A stretch of DNA of 64,000 bases from Filosporella fistucella. Its lineage: Eukaryota > Ascomycota > Leotiomycetes > Helotiales. The notes under the pieces are model-generated. The model was not told the origin of the DNA. It did not search any database and saw only the letters and a program-made list of their open reading frames with translations. Location of the stretch: NCBI GenBank assembly GCA_030077755.1, contig JAQJZZ010000007.1:1178001-1242000 (forward strand), read 5' to 3'. The stretch's first letter is position 1. Each line of letters starts with the position of its first letter. The position numbers and the translations under genes are program-made. This document shows positions 11,837 to 22,731 of this stretch, piece after piece.

Positions 11837-12963
11837 CTATCTTCCAAATCTCATTTGAGCGTTCGCATAGTTGTATAATGCTCGCAAGAAGACTTGATAC
11901 CCCACGCCGTGATTGTCTTGTACATGAAAAATCTCCGTGAGTCTTAGTTGCCAAGGGGGATAGCCCGACAACTCAACTGTTGGTCCGAAAAGCACCAGAA
12001 GATCTGGCTCACCCATCACGCTTTCCGATAACTCAGCATCAACCAAATCCACACTGATGTCGTTAGGTGACAGCTTTGATCGCTGTGACATCTCGGCAAG
12101 GGTTTTGGTGAGGTCAACTAGAGAATCCCGGCCATCCTCTGCGGAAAGTAGTAGGATTGAGAGATGGGGTAATGTGGATCCTGGAGCTTCACTAATTCGT
12201 GTGTTGGCGGCTGACTCCATGGAAGGTACGTGAGGTGCCCGTAACGATAGTGCAGGTTGGTGAGGTCCAAAATAGGAGGAGAGTTTTCTAGACACAGCGC
12301 GGTGTGTTGCTGGAACGTAGCCTTTTAATATGCCTTGAAAATGTCAGTATCGAAGGAGTAACTTTCACACGAATAACCAACCTGTCTTCTCATATATCGA
12401 AAGCATTGGAATTCCAACACAGGCGCACCATGCTGAGATTTCTGCCACCTCATCCACTAGAGCTTCTAATCCAGCACCACCACGACCACCATCCTCAAGC
12501 ATTAATATAACACTCAAATGTTGAGGCAATCGGCTCAACCCTTTGACATCTTTCTGTATTAGTTCTGGGGTTCGATGGTGATAATACAGAATCGCTAGTA
12601 TTCTATCTTTCACCGCATGATAGGCTTGTCGAAACCGTATGTAGACAGAGAAAATTGTGTGTACTATAGCATAAAGAAGGGCATGTAGTTGAGCTCTTAG
12701 GAACTTCCGCACTCCCAATCGTGATCCGTTGGGCTTATCAACACGTATTTTGGGCACTTTTCCATTCTTGCTACGTCTCGTAGGTGATCGAGATGGAGGT
12801 GAAGGTAGATATGGCTATATATTAAATCAGCAATTTACCCACAGAATTGCGATTGAATGCTACTCACCTCTAGCAGTTTCTCCCTTTCCGCTGGTGTTAA
12901 TAGATTGTGATTGACCTTGGCATCTTTTCGATATATCTTTGTTTCTCGAGTTGCGACCGGCAT
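11837..12963 (-). CDS. NUS1: Dehydrodolichyl diphosphate synthase subunit Nus1 (NgBR)
   Basis: Nus1 is the non-catalytic but essential partner of the Rer2/Srt1 cis-prenyltransferase at the ER. Together they make the polyprenyl chain of dolichol, the lipid carrier for N-glycosylation, O-mannosylation and GPI anchors. Three exons (12963-12868, 12814-12382, 12321-11837) give 337 residues. A basic N-terminus (PTRRSKNGKVPKIRVDK) precedes a hydrophobic segment (about LHALLYAIVHTIFSVYIRF), then the degenerate cis-prenyltransferase fold: LPQHLSVIL, the helix with EISAWCACVGIPMLSIYEKTG, and the central VDLVDAELSE. The extreme C-terminus NYANAQMRFGR carries the R-x-G motif that completes the partner's active site. 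The C-terminal end lies only 22 bases from the AlkB stop, in convergent orientation. It is divergent from COG6. Confidence 0.85.
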
Positions 12964-13270
12964 GTTCCTGTGTTGTTTATAGCAATCACAAATGTCCCGT
13001 TTAGTGAAAGTTGACGAGTCTGGTGTTATAGCAATTCGAGTGGGTGGTGAAATTTAAAAAGCTGGGAGAATGATAGAAGGAAGGCTGAGTCTCGGGACGA
13101 AGGCGAAGGCCACGCAAGGCCAAGCGAACCTCAACTTGCTTGCGACAACGTCCGACTGTAAATCTACATGCGCATGCTGACCGAGCCCCACGCCGGGATA
13201 AGCTAATGAACTACGGAATATCGCAGGTTTCGATGTAGGACAGGGCCCTTGGCGCACTCTGGAAATCCCA
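12964..13270. promoter_or_regulatory. Shared divergent promoter, NUS1 / COG6
   Basis: A 307-base interval lies between two outward-facing start codons. No specific binding site was identified; the shared-promoter role is inferred from geometry. Confidence 0.45.
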
Positions 13271-15901
13271 ATGGCATCAATGGCGTCCCTAAATAGTGTT
13301 GGAGGGGGGAGTGGGAGGTCAATATTCCCTAAAGGCCCCAGCTTCACCTTGGAGAACTTCTCGAATAAAGACTTTATTGTGAGAGATTTTGTTGAGGATC
13401 TTGCAGAAAGTGCAGTACCAGTAAATCGACGTTCTGGTCCAGCGCATCAGGCATTCGACCCAAAACCTTTGATAAGGACATTTGAGAGTGTGTATCCTTG
13501 TCAAGCATACGGACCATGCTAACATCTTCCAGATGCCCTATCACAGCTTGCTACACTTTCAGATGAATTAGGAGAGAGGGAGACCGAGCTTCTTACTTCA
13601 GTGCGCCGAGCAGAGATCCAACATGACCAGACACTCGAGACCTTAGGGAGGAAATTGGACCAGTCTATCGACTCTTTCGAAACTCTAGACATCTCCCTAA
13701 ACCATCCAAACGGCCTGAATGGAAATGATAGAAGCGGTCGATCCGATGGAGGTGGTAACATCGCGGTGCAGATTGGGGAGAGGCTCGAAGACCTAGACAA
13801 GCAACGGAGGAGAGCGCTGGACGCAAATTTCCTAATACAGTGCTGGATTGAAGTCAGTGAGTCCGGGCAGCTCACGTCGCTTGAAGACATGATCAGGAGA
13901 AAGGGTAGTGGGGAGAATAAGGTCCGATGCGCTATTATTGCCCGTCAACTGATGAGAATGAGCCAAAGGTTGGATCCTATGTCTTGGGCACAAACGAATG
14001 GATCAAAGAAGGTGAATGGTGTAACAAACGGGATTGTTGGCTATAGAGGCCACAACACTAGAGAGATAATTGAGAAATTTTCGGAAACGCTGGAAAAGGA
14101 CCTGCTCAAGCAATTCGACGATAGTTACCGGAGACAAAACTTTGACGACATGTTGGAGTGTGCGAAAGTTCTTCATGATTTCAACGGGGGCTCTAGTGTT
14201 GTTGCATTATTTGTCAACCAACATCAGTTCTTCATTGATAGGAGTCAGCTGATTACTGACGAAGTAACAACAGACAATGATACCTGGGAACAACTTGCAG
14301 ATCCAGACTCGGACCCTCCAGGTGTTGAGCCAAGTCTTCAGTCATTGATTGATGAGATCAGAGTTGTCATGCAGGACGAATCTTTCATTATCAAGCGCGC
14401 CTTTCCATACTACGAAGTAGTGTTGACAAAGTTCATCCAGCGTATTTTCCAACAATCAATACAACAGCGTTTAGAAATGGTTCTGGAGAAAGCGGATACC
14501 ATCTCGTCCCTTGCATTCCTCCGCTCACTGCACGCGTCAAGGAGTTATATCAACAATTTGATTGAAGATTTGAAAGCTCATGGCTTGACAGAACACCCGG
14601 AACCCTGCTCAGCACAAACCGCCCTTAGTCTGGACCAGCAACTGGATGAGCTATTTGTGCCATATCTGGTCGGAAACTCATACATCGACAGAGAACGGAA
14701 GAGTTTAGAGGAATTATACTCCTCTCTGCTTTTCAAATTCACAATTTATCATTCAAGAAGGAAAAAGGTGCCGACAGGTTTCATGGCTTCGTTAGCCCAG
14801 CAAGGCACTCAGCTTCTTTCATCGGCGAAAGATGCATACATTGACCGCCTCGATTCCTCTGAGCTCACACCTACTCAAAAGGCTATGATGTTGAGAGTAG
14901 CTGGGCTTCGGGATTCGGATAAGAACAAGAACGAGATCGAAGTTACGGATGAAGATGGTGTATTGAGTATTCCAAACGCTAAGCGCATGCTTAAATGGCT
15001 AGCTGAAGGTGTTCGGCGAGCTCTAGAACTTGGTAGCGGAAGTGACACTCCTAAAGATGTCTCGGCCCTCCTGAACCTCCTTCTAACGAGCATGGGGCAA
15101 GTCTACATCGAAACAGCTCTTGATGCTGCAGCAGATCAAGCTTCAGCACAAGAATCATCCAAGATGGAGCCAGATCTTGCTTACCTTCCGTCTTTACGAC
15201 CAGCAATAACTATAACGAACATCATGTCACGGTTCATCAACACAGTGCTTATTCGTCTTGCTGAATCCAACACCACAGTACGACGTGGAATGGAGATACA
15301 GACGAAAGCTGGAGTGGAGAGAATCGAGTCAAAAACAAATAATATTGTCCGAAGCACCGTCACAGTTGTCATCAACTGGGTAACTAAGCAGCTGGCGACT
15401 CAAAAGAAAGTCGACTTCAGGCCGAAGGATAGTGAATTAGATGGGGGCCGGTATTTGGAAACATTGCAAACAGCAACATGTCTCTCGATATGCAACTTTC
15501 TTAACCGTGTGGCAACTCTTTCCGCTCAAGCAATCGATGGCCAAAACTTAGAGGTGTTTAGTTGCGAGCTTGCTCTAAATATTCGAGACCTACTTTTCGA
15601 GCACTTCAAAAAGTTTCAAGTAAACGCTACAGGTGGCTTGATGGTCACTAAGGACATATCGAAATATGTCTCAACGCTAAAAGATTGGCCGTTGACGAAG
15701 GAAAGCGAGGGAAGTGTGGAGGTGTTGAGTGAAATTGGAAATTTGTTCATAATTGGACCAGAAGCTCTCCGGGAGAGATCCCGGAATTTCCAACCTGGTG
15801 GAGTCGGGAAAAAATTACAAAAGGCTGATTTTAGAGCGTTCGTACTAAAGCGGGATGATTCCGGAAGCGTAGGGATCCAGAGCGTTCTTGCTGGCCTATG
15901 A
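13271..15901 (+). CDS. COG6: Conserved oligomeric Golgi complex subunit 6
   Basis: COG6 belongs to lobe B of the COG tether, which captures intra-Golgi retrograde vesicles that recycle glycosyltransferases. Two exons, 13271-13487 and 13533-15901 (45-nt intron with a GCTAAC branch-like sequence), give 861 residues. The N-terminal part is acidic and coiled-coil-like (ALSQLATLSDELGERETELL, RRAEIQHDQTLETLGRKLD), as expected for the helical-rod COG fold. Typical COG6 blocks follow: VRCAIIARQLMRMSQRLDP, DDMLECAKVLHDFNGGSS and QDESFIIKRAFPYYEVVL. The end KKLQKADFRAFVLKRDD plus a short hydrophobic tail fits fungal COG6. A second Met lies at codon 4. The first exon breaks mid-codon and rejoins without altering the frame. 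It is soluble or peripheral, with no membrane segment. Confidence 0.85.
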
Positions 15902-16196
15902 TACCATTGTTCCCGTCTTAAGGCGTTTGAGGACATGGGCACATTGTATGGAATTTTTCCCTGTAAGATATATATCGGCACAATTTGATGTGCTTCGACA
16001 GCTATTGGAAGCTCTATCACTTCATTTTCGATACTAAATGACCAAATGGCTTGGTATCCTTGATTTCAGAGTTGTGATTTTGTGACTCCCATTCTAGTTA
16101 CACCCATATGCCCAATGCGCCTCGCAATGCCTGACCTTTCCCGAACTTATATTACATCAAAAGACCATTACACCCCCGGAATTCGACATTTCACCA
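15902..16196. other. Convergent 3' ends of COG6 and COX17
   Basis: This 295-base interval separates two convergent stop codons. It should hold both 3' UTRs. Nothing else was seen. Confidence 0.5.
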
Positions 16197-16530
16197 CTAC
16201 GGGAGCTGGAAACCGAAGCCCGCCATGCAGCTTTTGTATTTGTCAACTGTGGTGGCGCAAGCTTCTTGGGGATTTGAGGCATTGCTAAATAGCATACATT
16301 CGTCGCGGGCAGCTTTCTCCTCCTTGCATACACAGCATGGCTAGAGATCAAATTTAGCAATAGTACTGAAATATTGAATGGTGAATCTACCTTGACGTTT
16401 GCAGAAGCTTGACCAACTGGCTTGAGATCTTGCCCCATATTACTCCCAGTTGCGGTAGCTATGCAATTGTCAGTTGATTTGTGGTCCGACGAGCACGAAA
16501 CTTACACATTGAGACTGCTTTAGATGCCAT
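16197..16530 (-). CDS. COX17: Cytochrome c oxidase copper chaperone Cox17
   Basis: Cox17 carries Cu(I) in the mitochondrial intermembrane space to Sco1 and Cox11 for cytochrome oxidase assembly. The gene is small and split into three exons (16530-16506, 16458-16391, 16340-16197), giving 78 residues, so it is easily missed. The third exon opens PCCVCKEEKAARDECMLF, matching the copper-binding CC motif and the first Cys pair of the twin CX9C hairpin, and ends ACATTVDKYKSCMAGFGF plus three residues, closely following yeast and human Cox17. The N-terminal exons encode a short disordered leader (ATGSNMGQDLKPVGQASANV). There is no classical presequence, as expected for a Mia40-imported protein. It is convergent with COG6 and divergent from RNA1. 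Splice phases are consistent throughout. Confidence 0.9.
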
Positions 16531-16795
16531 TGTATGATCGTGATCTGCGATTTGAAGGTTTTGATAATAGTACATTCAAAAGTGACTTGAAGATGGAATC
16601 TCCAATGGAATTTGTCAGTCAAAAGTCACGACATGTGCAAGGATGTTCCGGGCCGGCGCTAATTTAGCTCGGCCTCTATTGACTTGCCCCACCAACTGTG
16701 AATTGCCAAAGACAACAAATATAATTGTAAATACAGGTCAACGATATTTTCTCACAAACCATACGACTTGCTCAATCAAACATAACTTTGCAAAT
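16531..16795. promoter_or_regulatory. Shared divergent promoter, COX17 / RNA1
   Basis: 265 bases lie between the COX17 start and the preferred RNA1 start. A CCAAT pentamer lies at 16602-16606, about 72 bases upstream of the COX17 start. COX17 is a respiratory gene, and CCAAT/Hap control of such genes is well established in fungi. Functional use of this single copy is unproven. Confidence 0.4.
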
Positions 16796-18130
16796 ATGGC
16801 ACCATCATCCAAGATCACTAAGATCTTTTCCCTCGAAGGGAAAGGTCTGAAGCTTGATTCTGCAACGGATGTCGAAACACATATCAAATCCCTTCGAGAA
16901 ATGGACGATGTAGAGGAGGTTCGATTTCAGGGTAATACTCTGGGTGTTGAAGCTTGCAAGGTAATCGGAGAGATTTTGGAGACAAAGAAGACTTTGCAGG
17001 TAAATTTTACCCCGCTATACAACTCAAGCTTAGCTGCCACCCTGCGAAAACCCATGCTTATCACATTTCAGGTTGCGAACTTGGCCGACATCTTCACAGG
17101 GCGACTACTTAACGAGATCCCTCAAGCTCTCTCTTCTTTACTTACAGCGCTCCTCACCTTGCCGAACCTACACACGATCAACCTGAACGACAACGCATTT
17201 GGCTTGAACACCCAGGCACCCCTTGTCGCCTTCCTCTCCTCACACGTACCTCTCCAACATCTCATTCTCAATAACAATGGCTTGGGACCTCATGCTGGAA
17301 TATTAATCGCTGATGCTCTCACTGCTTTGCACGCGAAGAAGGAGCAGGCGCGAAAAGATGGGAAGACGGTTCCTGATCTTGAGACCGTGATCTGTGGACG
17401 TAATCGACTGGAAAATGGCAGTATGGCAGCTTGGGCGAAAGCATACAGCTTGCATAGTGGTGTTAAAGAAGTGAAGATGGTGCAAAATGGTATTCGACAG
17501 GAAGGAATTTCTCACCTTCTTACAGATGGCCTGGGAAATGCCAAGGGCATCAAGGTGTTGGATTTGCAAGATAATACGTTTACAATACTCGGAGCCAAGG
17601 CTCTTGCCACTGTTGCCCCGGGCTGGACCGAAATCCAGGAGCTTGGTGTTGGAGACTCTCTTTTGGGTGGAAAAGGAGGTGTCGTCGTCGCAAAGTCACT
17701 TGCAAAAGGTGGAAACAAAAAGCTTGAGATCCTGAGACTTCAGTACAACGATATAAATGCGAAAGGACTAGAAGCCTTTTTGCAAGCAGCCAAGGATTCC
17801 CTTCCATCACTAAAGAAAATCGAGCTCAACGGCAATAAATTTTCTGAGGAAGATCAGTCTCTCATGTTGCTCAGAGAACTATTGGATGACCGTAAAGAGC
17901 AGTTGGGAGGCGACGTTATAGATGAGGATGCATGGGGCTTGGACAGCCTCAGCGATCTTGATGACGACAGTGATGATGAAGGCGAGTCCTCTGAAGCTGA
18001 ATCAGAGGTCGAGGATTTGAGGGAGAAACTGCTAGAGGAAGCAGAAGAAGCACAGGAGGAACCTGTCGCCCAGCGGGATGACAAGGATGTCGATGAACTT
18101 GCGGCGAAGCTCAAGAAGACAGATATCTGA
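16796..18130 (+). CDS. RNA1: Ran GTPase-activating protein 1 (Rna1)
   Basis: RanGAP stimulates GTP hydrolysis by Ran in the cytoplasm, setting the gradient that drives nuclear transport. Two exons, 16796-16999 and 17072-18130, give 420 residues. The leucine-rich repeats are clear: IFTGRLLNEIP carries the Arg equivalent to the catalytic-loop Arg of fission yeast Rna1 (about residue 79), followed by NLHTINLNDNAFG, LQHLILNNNGLGPHAG, ICGRNRLENGSM, VKMVQNGIRQEG, VLDLQDNTFT and RLQYNDI. The C-terminus is strongly acidic, typical of the family. The intron at 17000-17071 is 72 nt, divisible by three and free of stops, so its retention would insert 24 residues in the first LRR region. The frame also stays open upstream to a Met at 16643, but homology begins at the Met at 16796. 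Confidence 0.92.
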   Translation: MAPSSKITKIFSLEGKGLKLDSATDVETHIKSLREMDDVEEVRFQGNTLGVEACKVIGEILETKKTLQVNFTPLYNSSLAATLRKPMLITFQVANLADIFTGRLLNEIPQALSSLLTALLTLPNLHTINLNDNAFGLNTQAPLVAFLSSHVPLQHLILNNNGLGPHAGILIADALTALHAKKEQARKDGKTVPDLETVICGRNRLENGSMAAWAKAYSLHSGVKEVKMVQNGIRQEGISHLLTDGLGNAKGIKVLDLQDNTFTILGAKALATVAPGWTEIQELGVGDSLLGGKGGVVVAKSLAKGGNKKLEILRLQYNDINAKGLEAFLQAAKDSLPSLKKIELNGNKFSEEDQSLMLLRELLDDRKEQLGGDVIDEDAWGLDSLSDLDDDSDDEGESSEAESEVEDLREKLLEEAEEAQEEPVAQRDDKDVDELAAKLKKTDI

Positions 18131-19364
18131 GCTTAGTTGTTGTCCCTCGGCTGTACTTGGGCTATGGAGCATCATAGCGTTTTGAACTTATACCCGGCAA
18201 GATTGTTTGGTTTGACCCTAAGCATAGCATGCGAAGAAATAGAGCGGTAATACTATCACAATAAAATAAGACCTTTCCACATACATATTTGCGCCCATGT
18301 TTCATCGTTTCTGAACCTCCTTCTTCACGCGAGGATGCCATATAGAACTTCCCTGTAGAGTGCATTGTAAGAATAATCGACAGCTCATTTCTCTTGTCTC
18401 CAATATTTGCTTCGTGCGCTTTGATCACTGCGTCTTTGTGCTCCTTCACTTGTAATCATTTCACAATCAATATAACTACATACCTTAGTAAGTTTAGCTA
18501 TGCTTGAGCTTTGCTAATGTTTTGGCTCGTCGATCTTACAATCAGGCTCAAACTACCATCATGCATCTAAATTCATTAGTCAAGCATAGGATTATAGCTC
18601 TACGAATGAACAGCTAATAGTGTTCCCGCGGTTGATTGTACTCGACTGATAGATTCAATCAGAGCGTCTTAAATCCCGACAGCTTGGAATAATGGCGGAA
18701 TGTCCCTGGTATTTCCTAACTCAAATATAGCAAGCACATAGCACGAGATAAGGGATTCTATAACACGACTGAAAGGTAAGAAAATGTGGAAGATGGTGCA
18801 GGGCAGAATTTTACTGAGAGATAAACACGCAATTTCATGATTTCGATCTAGAGCTGAGACAGTCTCACGCGAGTTCGATTTGGCGACATGCCATATCGGC
18901 GGCTTCATCCTGCTCTGCTTGAGAACGGTGAGCCGATGAAGTGGCTAGATGGCTCATGGGTAGAATTTGGGGGGGGGGGATTGACCTGCCTGTACCCCAC
19001 TAACTCAATAAACTTCAATGGTCTGAAATCGCAGATACTCAGCACTTGCCAAAGTCCCAAGTACCACATACAGATTCGGCCTCAGGCAAAGCATAGTATC
19101 ACAGCAAAAATATGTCCAAGTACACATGATTAGGAGTTGATATAGATATACCTATGGCGCCTCATCACCATAAGCAAACCATGCTTCCTAGGTGCCCATT
19201 TTCCCACAACATCGCCGTGACAAAAGAAATTGTTCGATAAAACATGTGGAGAAGGGTGTCTGTTGCCACGATCTCCTGTCTTTGAAAGAAATCCAACCTT
19301 CTATTTTATCCCACCATTCCCGGACATCTTCCATTCTTAGAAAGATCCCTTCATCTTTGATTCA
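18131..19364. other. Convergent intergenic region, RNA1 / PMT2
   Basis: About 1.2 kb lies between two convergent stop codons. No conserved gene was recognised. A leftward open frame at 18162-18449 (95 codons) lacks family motifs. A homopolymer G run of 10 lies near 18970. Confidence 0.45.
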
Positions 19365-21830
19365 TTAATCCGTTACTCTCCAGGTCTCGAACCACTTCAT
19401 ATAGCTGTATTGCTTATTGGGTCCAACCATTCCCCAGCATATTGGCATGAAGTAAATGTAGAGGCCAATTGTTAGGGCATACAGAATACCATAAGCGACA
19501 TATTGGACGTTCTTGATTTGGCCTCTGAGCAACCAATCCGTAAGGAAACCCATGTTCAAGATGGCAAAATAGAGAGCTGGGTAGTAGTGGTGGACGTAGG
19601 TTACACGAGCCATTGCGACGAATGGGATGTAGTGAAGGAACCAACCAATAATTGGGTACAAGGCGGCGTAATGTATTTGATCGATGTCCGCTTGTTTGAG
19701 CTCATCATAGCCGCGTTGCCATCGTACAAGGTACCACAAAACGAGAAGACCAACAAGACCAAGCGCTGCTGTGGAGCCCCAGTACACAAGCGGGTTACCG
19801 AGGAGGAAGTATTTGACAATGGAATCGTCCCAGCCACACATACGGAGACCGACATGGAGGAGTGGCCACTGCCAAAATTGCGAGGCGAGGTCATCTTGCT
19901 TGTCCGGATCTGGGACAAGTGCATTGTTGGAAGTCATCATGGCGACGTTCAAGTGGATGAAATCTTGCAAAAATGGTGATTTGTAGGCTCCAGCATCAGC
20001 AGCAGGTACTATACTTAGTTAGCGAAATTCTTGCTTGTGAATAGTTGACGGAAACTTACGTTTCTCATTCCAGTGAGCCTCGACGTTCCAATGGGTGTAG
20101 ACATCTTTTGGGTTGTTGTTCTTGTCACAAGTAACCTCAATCTGCTTGAAACCCCATTGAGGTAGATTGACATTACCAGCACGAAGATAACAGCCAAGAG
20201 CAGTGTGCTTAAGTCTGAAAGCAGTAGTCAAGGTACGAACCCTGGTTCGGTCATTTGAGGCTACATCCTTGACAACCTCCATTGTCCAATGATCCTTCTC
20301 GTCACCAACTGTTGTGTTTCCGTAACACGAGACTTCTCTATCAGCCTTGGTGACTGGAGCAGCAACCTCGTGAGAATGGAGGTTACGACCGGTCTGGGAG
20401 TGGATTAGACGAAGGACATCACCATCACCGACAAACTTTGGTGGAGCCTCTGGATCATATTCGGGTTGAGCTCGGTTAGGATAGAACCACCACTCGTTAT
20501 TGGCATCTTTGTGGTGATAACAGGTTATTTGCTGTTGAGTGGAGCCTTCGGGGTAGGTCTGAACGTGAGAGTGCAAGAGACCACCGCCGTATCCCATGTT
20601 CTTGATTGTAGCTCGGGAACCGTATGCAATCTCAAGTGGGCTGTCCTTTCCAACTTCAGTACCTCTCAAGTTTGCCTGGAAAAGGGAGCTCATTTGTGCA
20701 TCACCAGGACCACTGTTTTCTAATATGGCAAAATGAAGCGCGAAGGACAGCATATAGACGATCAGAGGGATGACGATCAAGCCAATTACCCTTGCAGCAA
20801 GATGAGATGCAAGGTCAAGCTAAAGGCTCGGGTCAGTTTAAGTAAGATCAGAAAGACAGACAGAAGTACCTTTGGCATCTTGGTATCTCCAAATTTGTTC
20901 CAGAGATCCTCAATGGTGTAAAGTCCAACCAGGGCGGTGCAAAACAGGCCAACCCATTTGACACTGCACACACACCCGATGCTGATTCCGGTCAGAATAA
21001 GCCATGTGAACCATTCGACGCTGAAGCTCTTGCTCTGAAGTCTGTGGAATCTAGCCCAGCAAAGAACAGTCGTGAATGTGAAGCATAGGAGCATAGAATC
21101 GAGAAGAATGAATCGGCTAATAGTGGTGTAGGAGTTCTCGCAGAGGACCATCAATGTGACGAACCAAACAGCAGGTCTCTTGAAGTTCATTTCCCGGGCG
21201 GTGTAGTAAGCCAGAGGAATGCACACCGCGCCGAAGAATGAGTTGAAAGCTCTCATGAAGGTATAATTGAGATCCTCGGGGTACTTCTCGCCCGATTTGA
21301 ACTCGAATGATCCATTGTAACCTGCCAAATATCCAGATAATCCAACCAACATCTTTCCAAGTGGCGGATGAACATCGAAGTAAAATTCTCGTTTTAAGTA
21401 GTGGGAGCCAAATTTACCAAAACTATGATGTTGTCAGTTATAAAACTCGCGAGGCTGAGAACAGGGGGCAACCATACTGTGCTTCATCCCAAGTCACAAT
21501 GGGTGACAGCCCAATCTTGTACATTCGTGTGAAGAATGCGAGGATTGTGAAGATTACAGGAGCGATGATAAATTCCCATTCGTCGAGGAATTGCAGCAAC
21601 GTCTGCTCAGTCTGTTGACAAATTTACGTCAGCCACGGTTCTCGAAATTTATTGCTTTATGGATGATTCTCTAAGAGTTCAATCGTGCTCACCTTCTTAG
21701 CTTGTTTTTTCTTGTCATCTACTTCAACCTTATTGACGGTGCCTCCGTTGGCAGATGTCGAGGGCACATTGCGCCGACGTGCTTGGATTTCGGAATCCAA
21801 TCCGGTCGCTGCTCCTTTTTCTGACGCCAT
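19365..21830 (-). CDS. PMT2: Dolichyl-phosphate-mannose protein mannosyltransferase, PMT2 type
   Basis: This ER membrane enzyme transfers mannose from dolichol-phosphate-mannose to Ser/Thr of secretory proteins, starting O-mannosylation important for wall integrity. Five exons (21830-21693, 21611-21478, 21422-20870, 20819-20060, 20008-19365) give 742 residues, close to yeast Pmt2. Visible features in order: a cytosolic N-terminus ([15 protein letters not shown]); a first membrane segment with [20 protein letters not shown], where the acidic Asp-Glu pair is catalytic; [20 protein letters not shown]; several hydrophobic helices; then the luminal MIR repeats ([55 protein letters not shown]); and a C-terminal block of membrane helices. 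DEAHFGKFGS and the MIR sequence place it in the PMT2 rather than the PMT1 or PMT4 subfamily. It probably works as a heterodimer with a PMT1-type partner. Confidence 0.93.
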
Positions 21831-22731
21831 TTTTAAAGATTTCTCGGGTTCGATGGTTCCACGGAATCCTATATCTTTGGCAGATTGATATGCGCAGACT
21901 GGGAAGATGGTCCGAGTCTGCGGAGGGTGGAAATGGGGAAGACGCGGCCTGGGGGGAAATGGTAAACGAGGGTCGAGAAGAAAGGTGGTCTCAATAATTA
22001 AAAGGGATACTAGTTGGCAAAGTCAAACATTTCTGCCCAAGAAATTGCAGCTTCGGAGGGCAACAAAGGGCAACAGATGTAGAAGGATTCTGTTGATGCT
22101 GCGGTGGGAAAGCTGTCGAAGGGGTTGATCTATTTTCGATAACTGGTACCCTTGCAGGAAATCTTCTAGCGTAGGCGAGAAGACCACCTTTCACAACTTC
22201 AAGGTTGGGGAGGCTGAGATGAAAAGGGGTCAATTCTAAAACCTCGTATTTTGTTATTCGACTTCAACCGATCCAAATTCAAGCAAAAGTCTCTCTGTTC
22301 TATGGAGCTTGATTTAGTAGCTGCATAACTAACGCTGGTATGTTCCTTTTCACTTCGCCGTGCCATTGTAACCGTATGCACGTGATAATTGTTACCCCTA
22401 TGCTACATAGGATCCAACCCGAAGCGATGGACGGACGACCAAGAGCATCCAATCTTAGCCTGTCACAACGGAAAGATAGGATGCAGTAAAATCCGACCAA
22501 ACCTGTACCAGAACTATCGCACATTTAGGCATGAGTTACCGTAAAACGTCCCAGATAATGGACTATCCGCGTGGACTTTGAAATAAAGTGGTGGGGTAAA
22601 ATGTACATTTAGTTGCTCTCAAATATCTATCCAAACCTTCTTAGCATGATTGTACATTAATCACGGCTTTGTGGAAGGTCTCCAATGCGCCCGCTTCTAA
22701 TACCCAGAATCTATAGGCACCGCTCGACTTC
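21831..22731. other. PMT2 upstream region / transporter downstream region
   Basis: About 0.9 kb lies between the PMT2 start and the stop of the next leftward gene. No gene was recognised. A CACGTG E-box lies near 22379-22384. Its use is unknown. Confidence 0.45.
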
